Assembly (NCBI GenBank): GCA_028023455.1
Contig: JAQFVV010012395.1
Location: 188,001 to 252,000 of the forward strand
Source of the DNA: Epiperipatus broadwayi
Lineage: Eukaryota; Onychophora; Udeonychophora; Euonychophora; Peripatidae
Direction of reading: 5' to 3'
Length of the DNA: 64,000 nucleotides
Part shown: piece by piece, positions 11,159 through 26,100 of the stretch
Layout of the letters: each line of letters opens with the position of its first letter
How positions within the stretch are numbered: the first letter of the stretch is position 1
The notes under the pieces: model-generated
What the model was told of the DNA's origin: nothing
The model's input: only the letters and a program-made list of their open reading frames with translations
The model's database searches: none
Position numbers and translations under genes: made by a program

Positions 11159-14100
11159 GTAAGTATGTGTGTGCTTCTTTATTGTTGTAATAATTTAAGA
11201 AAGCATTAAATGAATCTTACATTTAGTCTACACCAGATGTTGCACATAGATTTGGCTAAAAAGTGAGGTAATGGTCACTGTTGCCTTCATTTCAATATAT
11301 AATTATTTATAAATAATTTTATATTTTGTATGTGTGTGCTTAAGTTACATTTTTTATTGTTTTTGAAAAACTATATATATATATTAATTAGCCAATGAAG
11401 ATGTAAAATAATTTAAAATTGTTAGTTTGTGAAAGCTTTGATATCATTGGCTCTTTTATCTTAAGCTAACATATAACAGTTACATTTATACTCAGTTTGT
11501 GTACATGGATATTAGGTACTAATGAATCCAAATCTTCATAAACAGTTTTTAATTTATGGGTAATCTCTTGCTGAAGATGCTGATTTATTATCCTTTAATT
11601 TTACTTAATATTATATTCAATCAAGCACGAGTGCGTGTGCGGCGCAACTGTTCCCAAAAGCTATTAATATAAAATAGATAACTAAAAATAATAAACTAAC
11701 TGAGCACTTTCAAAGGATCTTGCCTTCATAATCATAGCTTGTTAATACATTTAATAACTTTTGGGAACAGTTACGCCGCACACACATAGGTGCTTGATTA
11801 CATATATTTCCCAAAAGTAAAAAATTATTTGACTTAATATTATATTGAAACTTTATTGTCTACTTCATAATATATTAAAAATAATTATTTTTATTATCCA
11901 TGATAGTCCTGGCTTATTAATTCAAAAATGGCCTCTAATTTAAATCCATTTGTATTCTTAATCTACATCTTTTTGTATGTAAATGGCAATAATATTTCAA
12001 AAGAGTTTGATATTTGTCAAGGAAAATCATCAAACTAGCAACACAGACATGAGAATTCAAGTGTTTATATCTCTATTCATCTAACAAGATGACAACTGTT
12101 AAAGAAATGCATGTACAGTATACAAAGAGAGAATGGACTAGATTTTTTTTTTTTTTTTTTTTGTGGAAATGATATTTGCAATTTGGTAGAGTTTGAGATA
12201 AGAACTGTGCTGATGTCAAATTTTAAAAATTTGAAAATACATATTTAGTCTATTTGAATTGGTAAATATATATATATATAAGATTGTTAATTATCGATTG
12301 AGTTGGAGATCTACATTCCATTTTACATTTAGTGATTCTTTAACCATTGCAAGTCAATGTTGTGAAACAATACTGGAATAACTAATTGATAAATTGAAGA
12401 TTCTTTTTTTTTGGAGGAGAGATTTATTTTAAAGCCCCACTTATAAGCCCTAGTTAAGATCATCAGCCAAATAGAAGGTTTGTGTTTGCCCATTGAAACA
12501 CATAATGAATATATTAAATTATTAACACAATGATTGATTGAGATGGATTATTTCGTCTTTTGGCCAATTCGCCCCTTGGTGAATTTTTTCGTAAGTATTA
12601 TACATTAAAATGTGTATAAAATTGTATATTTTATTATAATAAATTTTTTCCTAAAAATTTTACACTAAAAAGCATGAAATTCAAAATTCCCACTCTAACA
12701 ATAGACTTAAGCCCCGCCCTGACATGTTCACCCATTGTCCATTTCCAAAGCCGTAAAACGTTTGTCGTTTTACAACATTAAAGTTTTCAATGATGCAAAA
12801 ACGTGTTTATTTGTGAATTTATTACAGTTTTAGATATTTTTTAAAAAATAATTTACACTATATTTATTAGATATCAAGAAATATAAATTATTAATAACTT
12901 ATTTTGACTTGAAATACATTATTTTCAAAAATATAATGTTACATTAGAAGCTAATATAAATATGGCCTGAAGCAAATTAGAAGGCTAGCTTTGATGTAAA
13001 CAATCTACTTTATATTTACGAGTAAGAAAATATCGCAATTTTGCAATAAATATTCAAAAAATTTAAACCTTTAAAACATAATTTATTAGATATAAGAGAA
13101 ATAAATAATTATTCATTTGGATGTGTAAAAACAATGAGAATTAAAAAATATTTTGTTGATTTCATAAACTGAAAATAATCTTTCTAGAAACGATGATGTG
13201 TAAAGTCTTTGTTTGATTGCGATCTCTTTTTTTTTAATATTTACAAAAACAAAGTGTGAACATTTAAAATTTATTTCAGTCATAAACAAAAATATCTATC
13301 AAATGAAGTCAAATTTGTTATTTTTTGATAAGTAATAATCATTTTATCATATATTTTACATTGATGTGCGAGACAAAGAAAACATTAGAAAATGCTGAAA
13401 AGTAAGAGGCATTAGGCTGCATATCGAAAAGGTTAAGTAATGAATGTATAAATAAATAATATTATTGTCTTCAATGTTTTAAATAAATGCTAATAAAAAT
13501 TATCTGGTACTTATGTATTTTCCTGTTAACTATTTTCAACAAATGTAATTCTACCTGTATAGAAAAACAATTTCATCTTAGCTGAATCTTATATTTAAGG
13601 TAATTACGATTGATTTAATAAATATTTAAAATGTTATCTACCACAAGCTAGTACATCAGAGAATTTACAATTTTATTTATGAATTTTTAGGTATTTATTT
13701 TATTTATATTTAATACTTAAATTTAAAATATTTGATTTAGTTTTAGAAATTTCACCGTGGTAGCTTTTAAATATTCAAGATAAAAGAAAAATCAGTTTGA
13801 TTTTCTTAAACATTTTTGCCTACTAAAAAACTTTAAAGAACAGGAATGATTTTAAAAATCAAAGTTTAGCTTAAATTAAATCATCAATCTTTTTCCTAAA
13901 GAAAAGTTTTTAAAAAGAATACCCAAGTAGGGCTATTACTAGTAATTTGAAAAGTATAACAGTTGGACATGGTTGTGTAATATACAGATCTTCATAATTC
14001 GATACACCTTGTGTTGTAATGGACATAGTTAATGTGCAAATGTAAAATACAGAAACATTTTTTTGAATCTTTACCCCTGCATTTTTTGTTGCTTTTGTAT

Positions 14101-17100
14101 GGACAAATCATCCTTAAATGTAATCATTTTTGTTACCATTCCTGTATCATATGTTTTCAATTATCATCTTGATTTAATGGTAATTTTAAATTGAATAATA
14201 TTTTGATACCCTGATAAGACGAGTGCAAAAAGAAAACTTTCTGGTGAGTACAAGAAAGGAATTGTGGGAAACTCCTGGGGTAAGAATCTTATAGCTTTCA
14301 ATAAAGAGAAGTTTTTGAATAAATGTACATTTTTGTACATGGAAAAATGACATTTCCTGAAAATAAACCTTACAGTATATTGGAGCAAAAATTAATATAA
14401 GATCCACTTATTTTTAGGAAAACATGATACAAAATGAAGATCACTTTCAAGTGAAAGAAAATTACATGAATTTTAAAAAAAAAGTCTAATATTACATGGG
14501 TATTGTTGAACTTTATTGAACAATTGATTTTAAAAATGGACATGTTTTTAACTGTAAAATCACAATAAGATTTATTATAAATAAAAAATGGAGGAACAAT
14601 ATGGAAATTAATGGTATATGAGTGTTGCAAAAATAGTTCAACTGAATGGAAGATTTCAAGAACAAAGGATTTTATAAGAATGTACAAAATACTTTTGATC
14701 AGCCAAACAACATTTTAAAATTGTCATGGGATACTTTAATGCTAAAATTGGGAAATGATTGAAAGATGAAAGTGTGAGTAAATTTACACATTATAACAGA
14801 TATGGGAGAGAACACAAACTTGTAAAATATGCAGAGAAAGAAAACTTGTACATTATAAATTCTTTCTTTGAGAAAAAATGTTAAACAAAAATTGATATAG
14901 TTTCATCCAAATCAAGATATATCAGAATTGGATATTTTGAGTAGCAGAAAATATGTATTTCAGGATTGTTATGTCTTAATAGATTCAACACAAGAAGTGA
15001 TAATGCAAATCTAGATAAACAATACCTATTTAAAAAGCTGTATTACAAGTTGTAGCTTCAGAAACATGGCAATGAATTTGAATTAGAATTTGCTATTTAT
15101 TTTAAAATATTGATAGACTGAAAATGGTTCAAGCTTGCTGAAACCAATAACTGATACAAAAAAAAAAAAAAATCAATTCATCGATAAATTTCAAACTGAG
15201 ATAAAATAACACATTAAAAAAATGAAGTATTATAAAAATAATTTTTAAATGATCTACTAAGAAGAATTAAATTATTGGAATTCTATAAAATGGTACTAAA
15301 AAGTGTTTATAATAATATAAGAAAATATAACTGAATTGGCAAAGAAAGATATAGAAAAAATAAAAGTTTCAAAAGTATAAAAATTATATCAGCAATAAAA
15401 AAAAAAAGATAAATCAATTATAACATCATGAAATGTGTGGAAGAGTTCTACAAAAAATTATATAAAAATAAGGAACAAAAAAAACAACAAATTAGCCATT
15501 ATGAAATTAATACATCTTTTGAATTTTTAATCATTTTAAATGAAAAGTAAGACATGCAATTAATCTATGAAGAAGACAAAACTGCAGGAAATGATGAAAT
15601 TATTATCTTTTTTTTAAAAAAGTGAAGAAATATTGAAACTTTTGGCAACATTATATACCAAATGTTTAATTAATAAAGATGTACCAGATGATTGGAAGAA
15701 TGCAGTTATAATATTGATAGTTAAGAAATAAATACAAAACTTTTGAGTATTAATTTAATAAGAAACATATATTAAATGATGGCTTTTGCTAAATGAAAAA
15801 TAGTTATCATTAAAAAATGAATGAAAACTATGGCGTATGTATACGGACAATAATTATATATATATATATACATTGAGCATACACACATATACATATATAT
15901 ATATACTCATTTGTAATGTTTTCAAATTAACATTTTAGTAACTTATCCTGAACTCAAAAAAAACAATTACACTGTCACTGAAGAATTTATTCTCAATAAT
16001 TTGAAAGCCTTTGACCGTGGTGGAATATTGGGGGAAGCCGTCACAACAGCAATTAAATTTGAATATGTAGATATGAAACCTGAAACGGATCCTGAAAAAT
16101 GGAGGAAAACTGTTATTGAGGTAATTAGTTTAAAATAATGTGTTTGATTATCTGTTATCTATTTGAATTATCCAGCAGCAATAACACTTGAACATTGCCA
16201 GTGGTAACTTACCACATAATTTACCCAGCTTCCCACTCTTACATCAAACATAGTTTTAAAAATTAAATACAAAAGTATGTCAAGCATTGGTGGTCGAGTG
16301 GTCAGCACAGCTTCCTTACAAGCAGTTGTCCCGGGTTTGTGGGTTCGCTTCCCAGCCAATGCTTTGACACATGAAAAAAAAAATACAAACGTATGCACAG
16401 CAAATGTTTAAGATATACATATAAAAATACTTTTCCACCTTCTTTTTGCCACTTACTGTAAGCTTTAGAAAGCAATCATAGTTACCAGATGGCAGTGCTT
16501 AATAAATCCCTAGCCTGTGTTTTCCTATCCAATATTCACAGACTAGATTTAAGCTCATGCTTTTCATCCATGAGGAGTTAGATCTTAGGATCTAACATAC
16601 CTTTCTTATAGCTTTTATAATTTCCCTATATGTTATACTATCAAGCTATCAGCCCAAACTGATAAAAGCCATAAGCTTGAAACTAGTCTAGGGACTTTAG
16701 ATAGGACAGGAATTAAGCACTATCATCTGGCAATTACCATTGCTTTCTAAAGCTTACAGAAAGAGGCAAAAAGAGAGTGAAAGTATGCTACTAAAATAAT
16801 AATATATGATAGGTCACAATATTTTATTGATATATAAAAATGTATATGGTTTGTGTTTCACTAAATCAAATTTTTTGAAAGTTTAAAAGTGTTACTTTTA
16901 TTTATTGCTAGATGATGGGACTAATCCAAAGCAAAATATCAACTAAACAGATGACAAATCAATCCATGTCATATGACAAAACAAAATCTTTTATTGAATA
17001 CAAAGAAGTTCATAACAATGTACTTCAAGTTTATCAGCCTGCAAGTGACATTCAAATGTTTTCATTGATGGATTTTATACAGTAATATATATAGTACAGT

Positions 17101-20100
17101 GGATTTTGTTATGCTTCGACCAAATCTTTCCTCTTTATTTTTGTCATCTTTCTGTAAATAAAAATTTAAATTTGCAGTTTTTTAAAGTTAAAGTTTTCAT
17201 AGAGCAAGTTTTTATTTATCAGAAAATCATAAAAATATCTTAACTTATGCAGTACTTAAAATGTGTTTCATATATTGGATATTAACTGATAAAACAATTA
17301 AATTCACTTAACACAAAGTTTATTGATGATTTTTAATTTACTGCAATTTGTTTTCAATTTTCCAATTGAATGTAATATCTTTTATGTTTTAGATTAAATT
17401 TCACTTTTTAAATCATATATTCCAGCTTCTTCTCAGTTTGTTCAACCTTATATCAATGAGACTTAATTTAAATAATATTATAATTAACTTAAATTTACAA
17501 AAAAAAATATTGTTTTTATGGTGCCTTACTTTATTATTATTAATTAAAGAGGATTTGAACACAGGGCCAACTGATGAGTGCTGGTTCAATATCAAATATG
17601 TATATTGGAGGTCGTTTATCTTTTTCACATGTATGTGGTCATGTGTATCAGTTATATAAGATAGAGTGAATGACTAAAGGGAATTTGAAAGTATGTGTTC
17701 AAATTCCCTTCAGTTACATCTAGCTTAAGTATATATACTATACAATAATGGTGAAAGTAATATTAGTGATAGTATCTTTTCTTATAAATATTCTTCATAT
17801 TCACTTTAATAACAATTTAATAACACTATTTGTAACCAATATAAGGATCATTGGAATAGTATTTATACTTGTGATAATATTGTTTTTATACTATTGTTAT
17901 TTGAGTATTTTTATTGAAACTAAGTTATCTTGGTCACATCATATTGCTTACTTATTTTCTTGGTTATGCAAGATTGTTTTATTATTTAGTGAAATCCTTG
18001 ACTAGGTCTGCTTTGATGATTATTTGTGTTGTTTGTTATCAAAATGTATTGTCTTATAGTTTTCTCTATTGGGACAACTTTTTCCATATAATAGTGCCAC
18101 CCAATGCAATCCATAGTAATCAATGGATGCTAGAAGGTTTGTGCATCAAAATTCCTATCTAGTGCATAGTTTCTAGCTTGTTATATTTATCAGTGAGCAG
18201 TCTTGGATCTGAGAGTGCTACACCTAAGTCTTTGGATCTAATGCAATCCTCCTACTAGAAACTAATCTGGAGATATTGGATGAGTAGGCACTATACAAGG
18301 ATTTTGATGCACAAACCTTTTAGCACCCATTGATTACTATGACTTGCAATGAATAGCACTATTGCATAAAGAGAGTTGCTGCTATAGCATCTGAAAGTAT
18401 AAGAACTGGTGATCATATGACGTTTATTTGGGCAATTGTATTGTTTACTCACTACGTATCTTGAAAATTATATTGTGCATATTATTTTTGGTAGACTTAT
18501 ATTTACTTCTGTGCACAATATTTATATTAATTTTTGTATATTGTCTACAGAGCAATTCTTGATATATATCAGTTATAAATACTCAATTAGTAAAAACTTT
18601 CAGCTGATATTGCCAGATTTTAATGTGGGAAGTAGTCAGACATTTTTTTGCTGTTTCCTATATTTTAAAAAATGTTTGCAATTTTAGTTATTGTATTATA
18701 TATAACTATTTTTTTTATTTATTATTATATTAACATTTGTATTTTTTGCATATGATTAATATTTTTTTCTTTGCTTTGTTTTTATGTAATTTTGATAACT
18801 ATTTGTTATATTTATAATTTGTTTTGGGGTTTTTGTTTTTTTTTGTAATAAGCTTTATAAAATTATTCACTGCATATTTTGCACACAATTAATATATATA
18901 CTTATCTATTTTTTTTGCAGTTATTTTGTAGTTTGGTGACTTTTACGACTAATCCCTTATACAAGTTTCATCATGTTTGGGATTGATTTATTTTGCTTTA
19001 TTTAATAATAAATAAATAATTGTTATTATTAGGTACAATCAAGTCAGTATCAACTTTTAACAATCACATAAATTGCTTTACTTCAGAATTACTGGCCTTT
19101 TGTAAGATTTTTCACTGTCTACAATTGGATATTCATTAACATAGTGTACCAATTATGTAATTGATACATTAAAGAGATAGAATTTAAAATATTATTAAAG
19201 AATGCATTTATGCATCCTCTGATAGTTCATTATTTAACTAAAATGTAAAATGTTATACAATAACCAAATTCTAAAATGGCTATTAAATAACATAAAGGTG
19301 TTTAAATGTACACATTTATAATACAAATAATACATTTTTTAATAACCCAAAGGAATGCAAACAGATTTTCAGTATCCTTCCACAGAGAAACTGTTAATGA
19401 AAATGTTAATATTAGCCAGGGTAGTCAAATGTTGGGTTGTTATTCATTTTATTCTCCCACTACACCATTCATTAACAAAAGATCAGGTGACTAGCTATAC
19501 TCCAGCTTCTAAAACATATGTTAAATTTTCTTGACAATTATAAACTACTTTAAAACAGTTTCAAGTTCCAATAGGTTTAAATCTTAACTTGTGAGTATGG
19601 CTAGTAGATTTTTAACACTTTACTATAAGGCTATTTTATTCTTGTAAATACCTGAATAAACATATAGACTTTGAGAAAATAGTGAGAACAGTTTGATGGT
19701 AAATTAAAAGTTGTTGTACTAGGTTCCTGACTGGAAAAAAAATATTTGTCTGTCCAACTGAAATGGGACATGAATGTTTTTATATTTTGAATCTAATATA
19801 TTATCATTTAGTTTTAGAAAAATGTAATTCAGCATTTCAAAATGTGCATGTGCACTGTAAAAAGTTTGTAACATGTAATTATACATATTGAAATTATAAG
19901 ACAGAAACATGGTGAATTGCTATCAGTGATGATCAAGTGTTAGTGTTTGTAGTATTCTTTTGCTCAGTTACTTAACAGCACCTATCGTAGATAGAGAACT
20001 TAATACAGTCATCTGTACTTGCTATTTCCAAGATTATTTTGCAGCCCTGAAACATATGCTTTAAACTTTTTTTAATTCTAAGTTCATATTTTTATAAGAA

Positions 20101-23100
20101 GCATGTGTATGAATATTTGATGCTTTGCTCAATTACACTAACATAAATAATATATTGTAACTATAACAAAACCAGTACAGCTCAAATTGGTTATACTATA
20201 ATTCTGTGGAGAAAAAAAGTTTGATAAAAACTCATGTGAATTGACTAATAAATATATAAACTTGAAATTTGCATATGTGTGAATATATATATGTCACTTG
20301 AAAAACTATCTATAAAATTGAGTAAAATTAATTTATGCATATTATTAATATTATTAAATGTTTGCTTTGTGATATGTGAGAGATAGAACAAGAAATTACA
20401 TTGTAAAGGAAGAAGGAAAAATGCTTTTGATATGTGAAAGAATTTTGAATTGCATAGTTTATAGAAATCAAAAGCATTTTTGAAACATTTTTAGTTTGCC
20501 TAATTTAAATTTAGTTTTGGATAAAATCACATTTTTATAGTAAATCTGATGGAGGATTTGAATCTAATATTAAAATTTTCAAATTAATAAAAATAAGTAA
20601 ATCATTGAATTATAATTAAAAGTCTGCAATCCTTCTTCCTATGTTATAAAATGTAAAGAGAGAATAGAAAAACTTATTATTATTTATTTATGTATAAAGT
20701 CATGAAATAACATATCTAGAATTTATATCTACATGTTTTGAAGAAAGTAAAGAGGGTGTTTTTTAAAAATTACATTGTTGTAATGATGCAAAGGGCCTAG
20801 CTGCTGATGTCTATGATGTTTGAAAACATATTGTTTGAACAACATCAAAGTTATAAATATCTCTGAAATAAGAAACTGGCATTCTAATTCCAGAAGTGCA
20901 GTATTTGATTCTATAATGTGTTGCATTGCAGTCTCATCTACTTTTAAAGCAATTTCACAGTGATCCATGCTGAGAAGAGAAACAAATTCAAAATTCTTTT
21001 TTTCACTGTAATTTGGATAGCTGTATTTTACTGACTGTTTTAAAAAATATTTTTCAATACTCTGGTCCTAACAGCCAGTATAATGACTTTATCCAATCTT
21101 CTATGCATGCCTAGGCAAAAGAAAAGCCACACCAGTCAATTCCTGGGAAACGCAGTCAGATCCAGAAACTAATGCTGAAGATTGCAAAACCATCCAGTGT
21201 AATGCCTTTATAATGCCATGAAGAAAGAAATGGACAGTATTATATAAATTACCGAAGACCCATTGAAATCATACCTCATATACTGTAACTAGTGCTGCTG
21301 CATTTACTCCGTAACATCACCAGTGCTCAAGGAGAACTAATGAAGGCAACAGTAAAATATTAAAAGAATATCTATAAAAACCATGGTTTGTGACTATTTC
21401 AATATTTAATGTGATAAAATCTTATTATTATAAATACTATAAGGCTTTAAATTTAAATTTAAAATATTTTTTATTATTATGATATATAATATTTTGTGTA
21501 TGTGTTAATAGTTGTGAGTATATACACAACAGTTTTATTTATTCATTATTCATAAATTGTTAAATATTTTTTATTAATCCATTTAGTTTGTGTTTGTAAC
21601 TCAATCCAAATATATGCTTTTTACACACAGGTGCTAATTAAAATCCACAATGCTGAGAAATCATGCAATCGCATGCAGAGATGGCAGTAATAATTGATGA
21701 TGATTGTTCCTTTGAAATTTTTCCTAAGGTTTAATTTTTATTGAAACTAAAAAAAAAAAAAAAATACTTTGAAGAGTATTTATACTTTTAAATTATAAAT
21801 CATCATCATCACATTGGTTAATATTATTATATACTTGAATCATTTTTATATGAATTTTATTAACCATTCACCTTTCATATTTATTTGAATCAAAATTTAT
21901 GGTATATATTTTATATCACTGGTTCCTGATTCAAACCCATCATATGTGGCACAAAGTTACCATTACCATTACAATATATTTCATAAAAAATATACATCTA
22001 TTACTATTGTTTTGCAATTGACCAAATCCTTTTTTTTGGATACTTTGTTTACACAATCCATTTACTTCCAATCAACGCAGTATCCAGCTCCCATCATATA
22101 TGTCCAGAGGAGAATTTAAGAACTACATTGAAATTCTAGACTGAATAATTTCCAAATATAAGTAAGTTTAGCATGGTCCAATGGTCTCTCATTAACTTTA
22201 GCTTTAAAAATCTACTATCATTAATGATGACCAAAAGGCTTTCTTATTGCTCAACAGTCAGAATTTTTTAAAAGGCTATTGAAATCAATACATATACTTT
22301 TTATGAGATTCTTTAATATACAAATATGTTGTTATTGTCTCTTAAATCCTTAATTAATCTCAATTTGGTTATTTTGTTCATTTAGTTCATGAACATCCCA
22401 TCTGATGATGTCAATAAATTTTGATGAAACATCTTTAAAAAAACTACCAAGTCAAAATCATAATTGATATTTAGTAGCATAGTAATAAAAATTGATAACA
22501 CCTTGATTTTTAATAATTTGTTTGCAAAAAGGAGGTGAAATATTAAAAATAATAAAATATGTAAATATATGTCTATGTATATTTTTAGATATTTATATAA
22601 AATTTATAGATGGCATCAGATGCAGTGTTTACTTCTCCAGCTGTTAAAACTGTTCAACTCCTCATGAAGAAGGGTGCCCCAGTCTATATGTACACTTTTG
22701 AATATGCAAGCATTCAAAATCCATTCCACTTGGATTGGTTAGGTGAGTATCAATTAATATCTAACATTATTATAACTATGCACATTATAATATTAATACT
22801 TAATAATGAATCTTGAATATGGTTTTGGTGATAAACAATAGTAAGTTAATACTGACAATCATAATGTCATCGCTAAAAGTATTCATCTTTAAAATATAAT
22901 GTAAATAAGGATCAGCAATGCTGCAAAATAATTACAAGTCCCCTTAGGTGCATTGGTACATCAGAGTAGTAGCTCACGTTTTGTTGATAAGCTTTGAATA
23001 CAGTAGACTACGTATTGTTTATTGCAGTATAATTGTGCATAATTTTTTAATATGCACATATATATAATCCAAACATTTTGTATGTATACAGTATGCCAAT

Positions 23101-26100
23101 GTAAATTTAAATTATAGTATTTTTTTTAAATAATGTAGTTATTAATAATAAATTAAGAGAACATATTTATATATTGCGATATCTACATAAATGTAGGCTC
23201 GCATGTATATATTATTGATTCTCAATAATATTAATAAAGAGAAGGGTTTCGTTAAAAGAAATAGAAAAAAAAAAGAAAGAAAAAATTTAGTTAAAAGGAT
23301 TCTAAAAACTTATTTTAAAAGAAATTAGAAAAGCTAAATAATGATGAAAGATTAGAAAGGAAAGGGGAGGGGTGTAAAACTGAACGCGTCTCTTTCTTTC
23401 TTTGTTAAATAAGAAAATCACTTGTAAAAAGAACGAAAGAATAATTATAATTGTGAAATTAAAAAAAGTAAACTTGTACCAAATTTCCAAATAGATTGGT
23501 ACAAGATAAAGTGAGAGAAAGGAATGTTGCAATTAGTAACATTCAATATTTAAAAGAATGAAAGAAATTAATTATAATTGTAAAATTAAAAATGTAAACT
23601 TGTACCAAATTTCCAAATAGATTGGTACGAGATAAAGTAATGAAAAGGAATGTTGCAATTAGTGGCATTCAATATTAAATGTATCAAAAGAATGAAATGA
23701 AAATTGTAATTAGAAATTGGAAAAATGTAAACTGTATAAAAAAAATTCCAGATAGATTGGTAAGATAAGAATGAAAAGGAAAGAGGCAATTAGAGACATT
23801 CGATAGCAAGACAGCGAGAGAATAAGCAGAGCTGATTTAGAAGTAACCGGTTGTGTTTTTTTGCTGGCTAGAATTTAACAAAATAATAATAGAAGGGTAC
23901 GCTGACATGGAGGGCTAGTGGCAAACACCGGGCGTTTGCTCGGTCTATCTCCGTCTAACCATTCGCTCACTACTTATAACAACTAAAATGCTGCCGAGAA
24001 GAGACCGCCGTTACAGAACCAGATCTGCCTGGAGATTCGAAGTAGAATGTTGAAGGGATGAATACCGACTAAATGTGGAATTAGAAAGGAAACAAACCCA
24101 CGTCAAAAGACTATAAACTCTCACTCCATTCACTGGAACGTCTGAAAAAGCGAGCAACCATTTCTGCAAAAGAAGGGAAGGTTTTCCCCCTCGATGGTTG
24201 ACCCGACATTGGAAAAATCATACCTAGGTAACTATTAATACATGCATGTCAGAAGTAATTTGAAATAAGAAATCAGTCAGAACTAAAGTATTAAAAAGTT
24301 GCGCAACACTTCGGACAGTTATCATTAAAAGAACTTATGATGGTAATCTATTAATGTATGAGAAGGTAACAATTGAGTTACGATAATTTATTTAATGTTT
24401 CATTTGAATTATATTCTTTATTGTATATTTATGTATTTATTATGTTAGTGTGTGGATATATATGTGTGTTTTAGGATTTTATTATTCATTAGAATTAGCG
24501 AATTGCAAATTAAATTTTATTTATAAAAGGAAGTACTTAGTCATTTGCGTTTTCTTTTCTCTACCAAGCGAATAACTACTTAGAGTGAATTAAAATTAGA
24601 TCAGTGAGCTAACAAGTTGATTAATTGAGGAATAAAATAAAGTAAGCTAAATGGATAAATAAATCCAGTCTGTATTGTAAATAGAGTAAAGGAAGGAAGT
24701 GCTATAATTTATATTCCTGCTGTACCGTGATAATTCCGGGAAATTTTATAAATATTCCAGGCGCTGGGCAGAACTAATTATTCGATACAAATAATTTGCC
24801 CAGCAGAGAAGAAGCGTTTAATTGGGAAATATAATGCTGGGATGATATTTTATTATGTCAGTGTTCAATTAAGAATATATACTCGATTTTAGGGTGTATA
24901 TTGGCTTCTTGCTTGTGGTAATCATCATCATCGGTGGTTAACCGGTCGATCACATAATTAAGTGCGGCTGGGGTCTTTAACCGCACGGCGGTGGTGTTAC
25001 AATATATATATATATTTACTGTGTGTGTACACTCATTTCCCTTCACAAATACAAATAATAAAAAAATTACTGTACTGTCTTTTTATTATTATAGATAAAA
25101 TGAATAGCAAGAATTAGACTTTCATCACAACTAAATCTGTTCTGGATGATATTCTTTTTCTTAATGATTTTTTTCTTCCATAAAAACATAATAGCAATCT
25201 ACTTTTAATAGACTATGGTCTCTCTAATTATTTAATGGACTTAAACAATGGAGAAAAGAACTACTTCACACTTCCAAATCAAGATGCTTCAGATTTGCCT
25301 ATATAAGTGGAAATTTAGATTAAAGATAAGATGGCTGCTTTTATCTTTATAAAAGTCACTATCTTGTGTCATGGTTTGAAAGGTCCCTCTATCGGCAAAA
25401 TATGCTTGATTATTATGAATTTTAAAGCATATTGAATACAGGTTAAAGCCTAATTAAAGTATTTAAATGTTTTAAGTATGTATGGCCTTTGGGATATATA
25501 TTTTTTATTCCTACTTCTTACGGATTTAAGATTTCTGGGTAAATTCTTCGAACATCAAGTTTTCTAATGCAATATAAGAATGTTTTATCATTTATTTTAC
25601 AGTTGTTTTTTTTTACTACTAAATCAATAACTTTCATTTTATTGCCTAATAAATTTTTTTTTTTTTTTTTACATTTTGTAAAACTTTGTTTTACTCATAG
25701 AAAACATTTTATTACATGAACATATCAAATTTTATGAAAGATAAGAAAATGAAGAATAAAATGTATGCACTTTCAATAATAACCCAAAGAAACCTTATTA
25801 ATAAGCACGATTGCATACAGCATTCTGAGAGAAAAAAATGGTTGCTGCCACATCATAAAATGTATTTATTTTAATGTTGTTGTTTGTTTTGCTTATTTAA
25901 TTTTTTTGGAACTTAATTATACTTGATCCATGAAGATGGTTGTTTTATATTGCAAGGGTATTTTTTATTATTGATGCATTAATAACCATCTAACCATATT
26001 GTCCTGGGATCATTTGTGAACAGTATTGCTAATTAGGTTGGCCATGGAATCAACTACTTTGAAAAAGTCTTAAACTTGTTCAGATTCTTAACTACCCATA

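Noticed and set aside
16284-16362. Functional tRNA gene
   Set aside because: It occurs in at least four diverged copies, some with A tails, and the T stem has a mismatch; a tRNA-derived SINE explains it better.
19372-19530. Possible alternative exon after an ATTTTCAG acceptor, about 53 open codons
   Set aside because: Two frames are equally open, there is no polypyrimidine tract and no poly-A signal at a fitting place; weaker than the candidate at 16912.
22610-22816. Independent small gene starting at ATG 22610
   Set aside because: The ATG is an internal methionine of exon c; the sequence after 22742 is intronic read-through past a GTGAGT donor.
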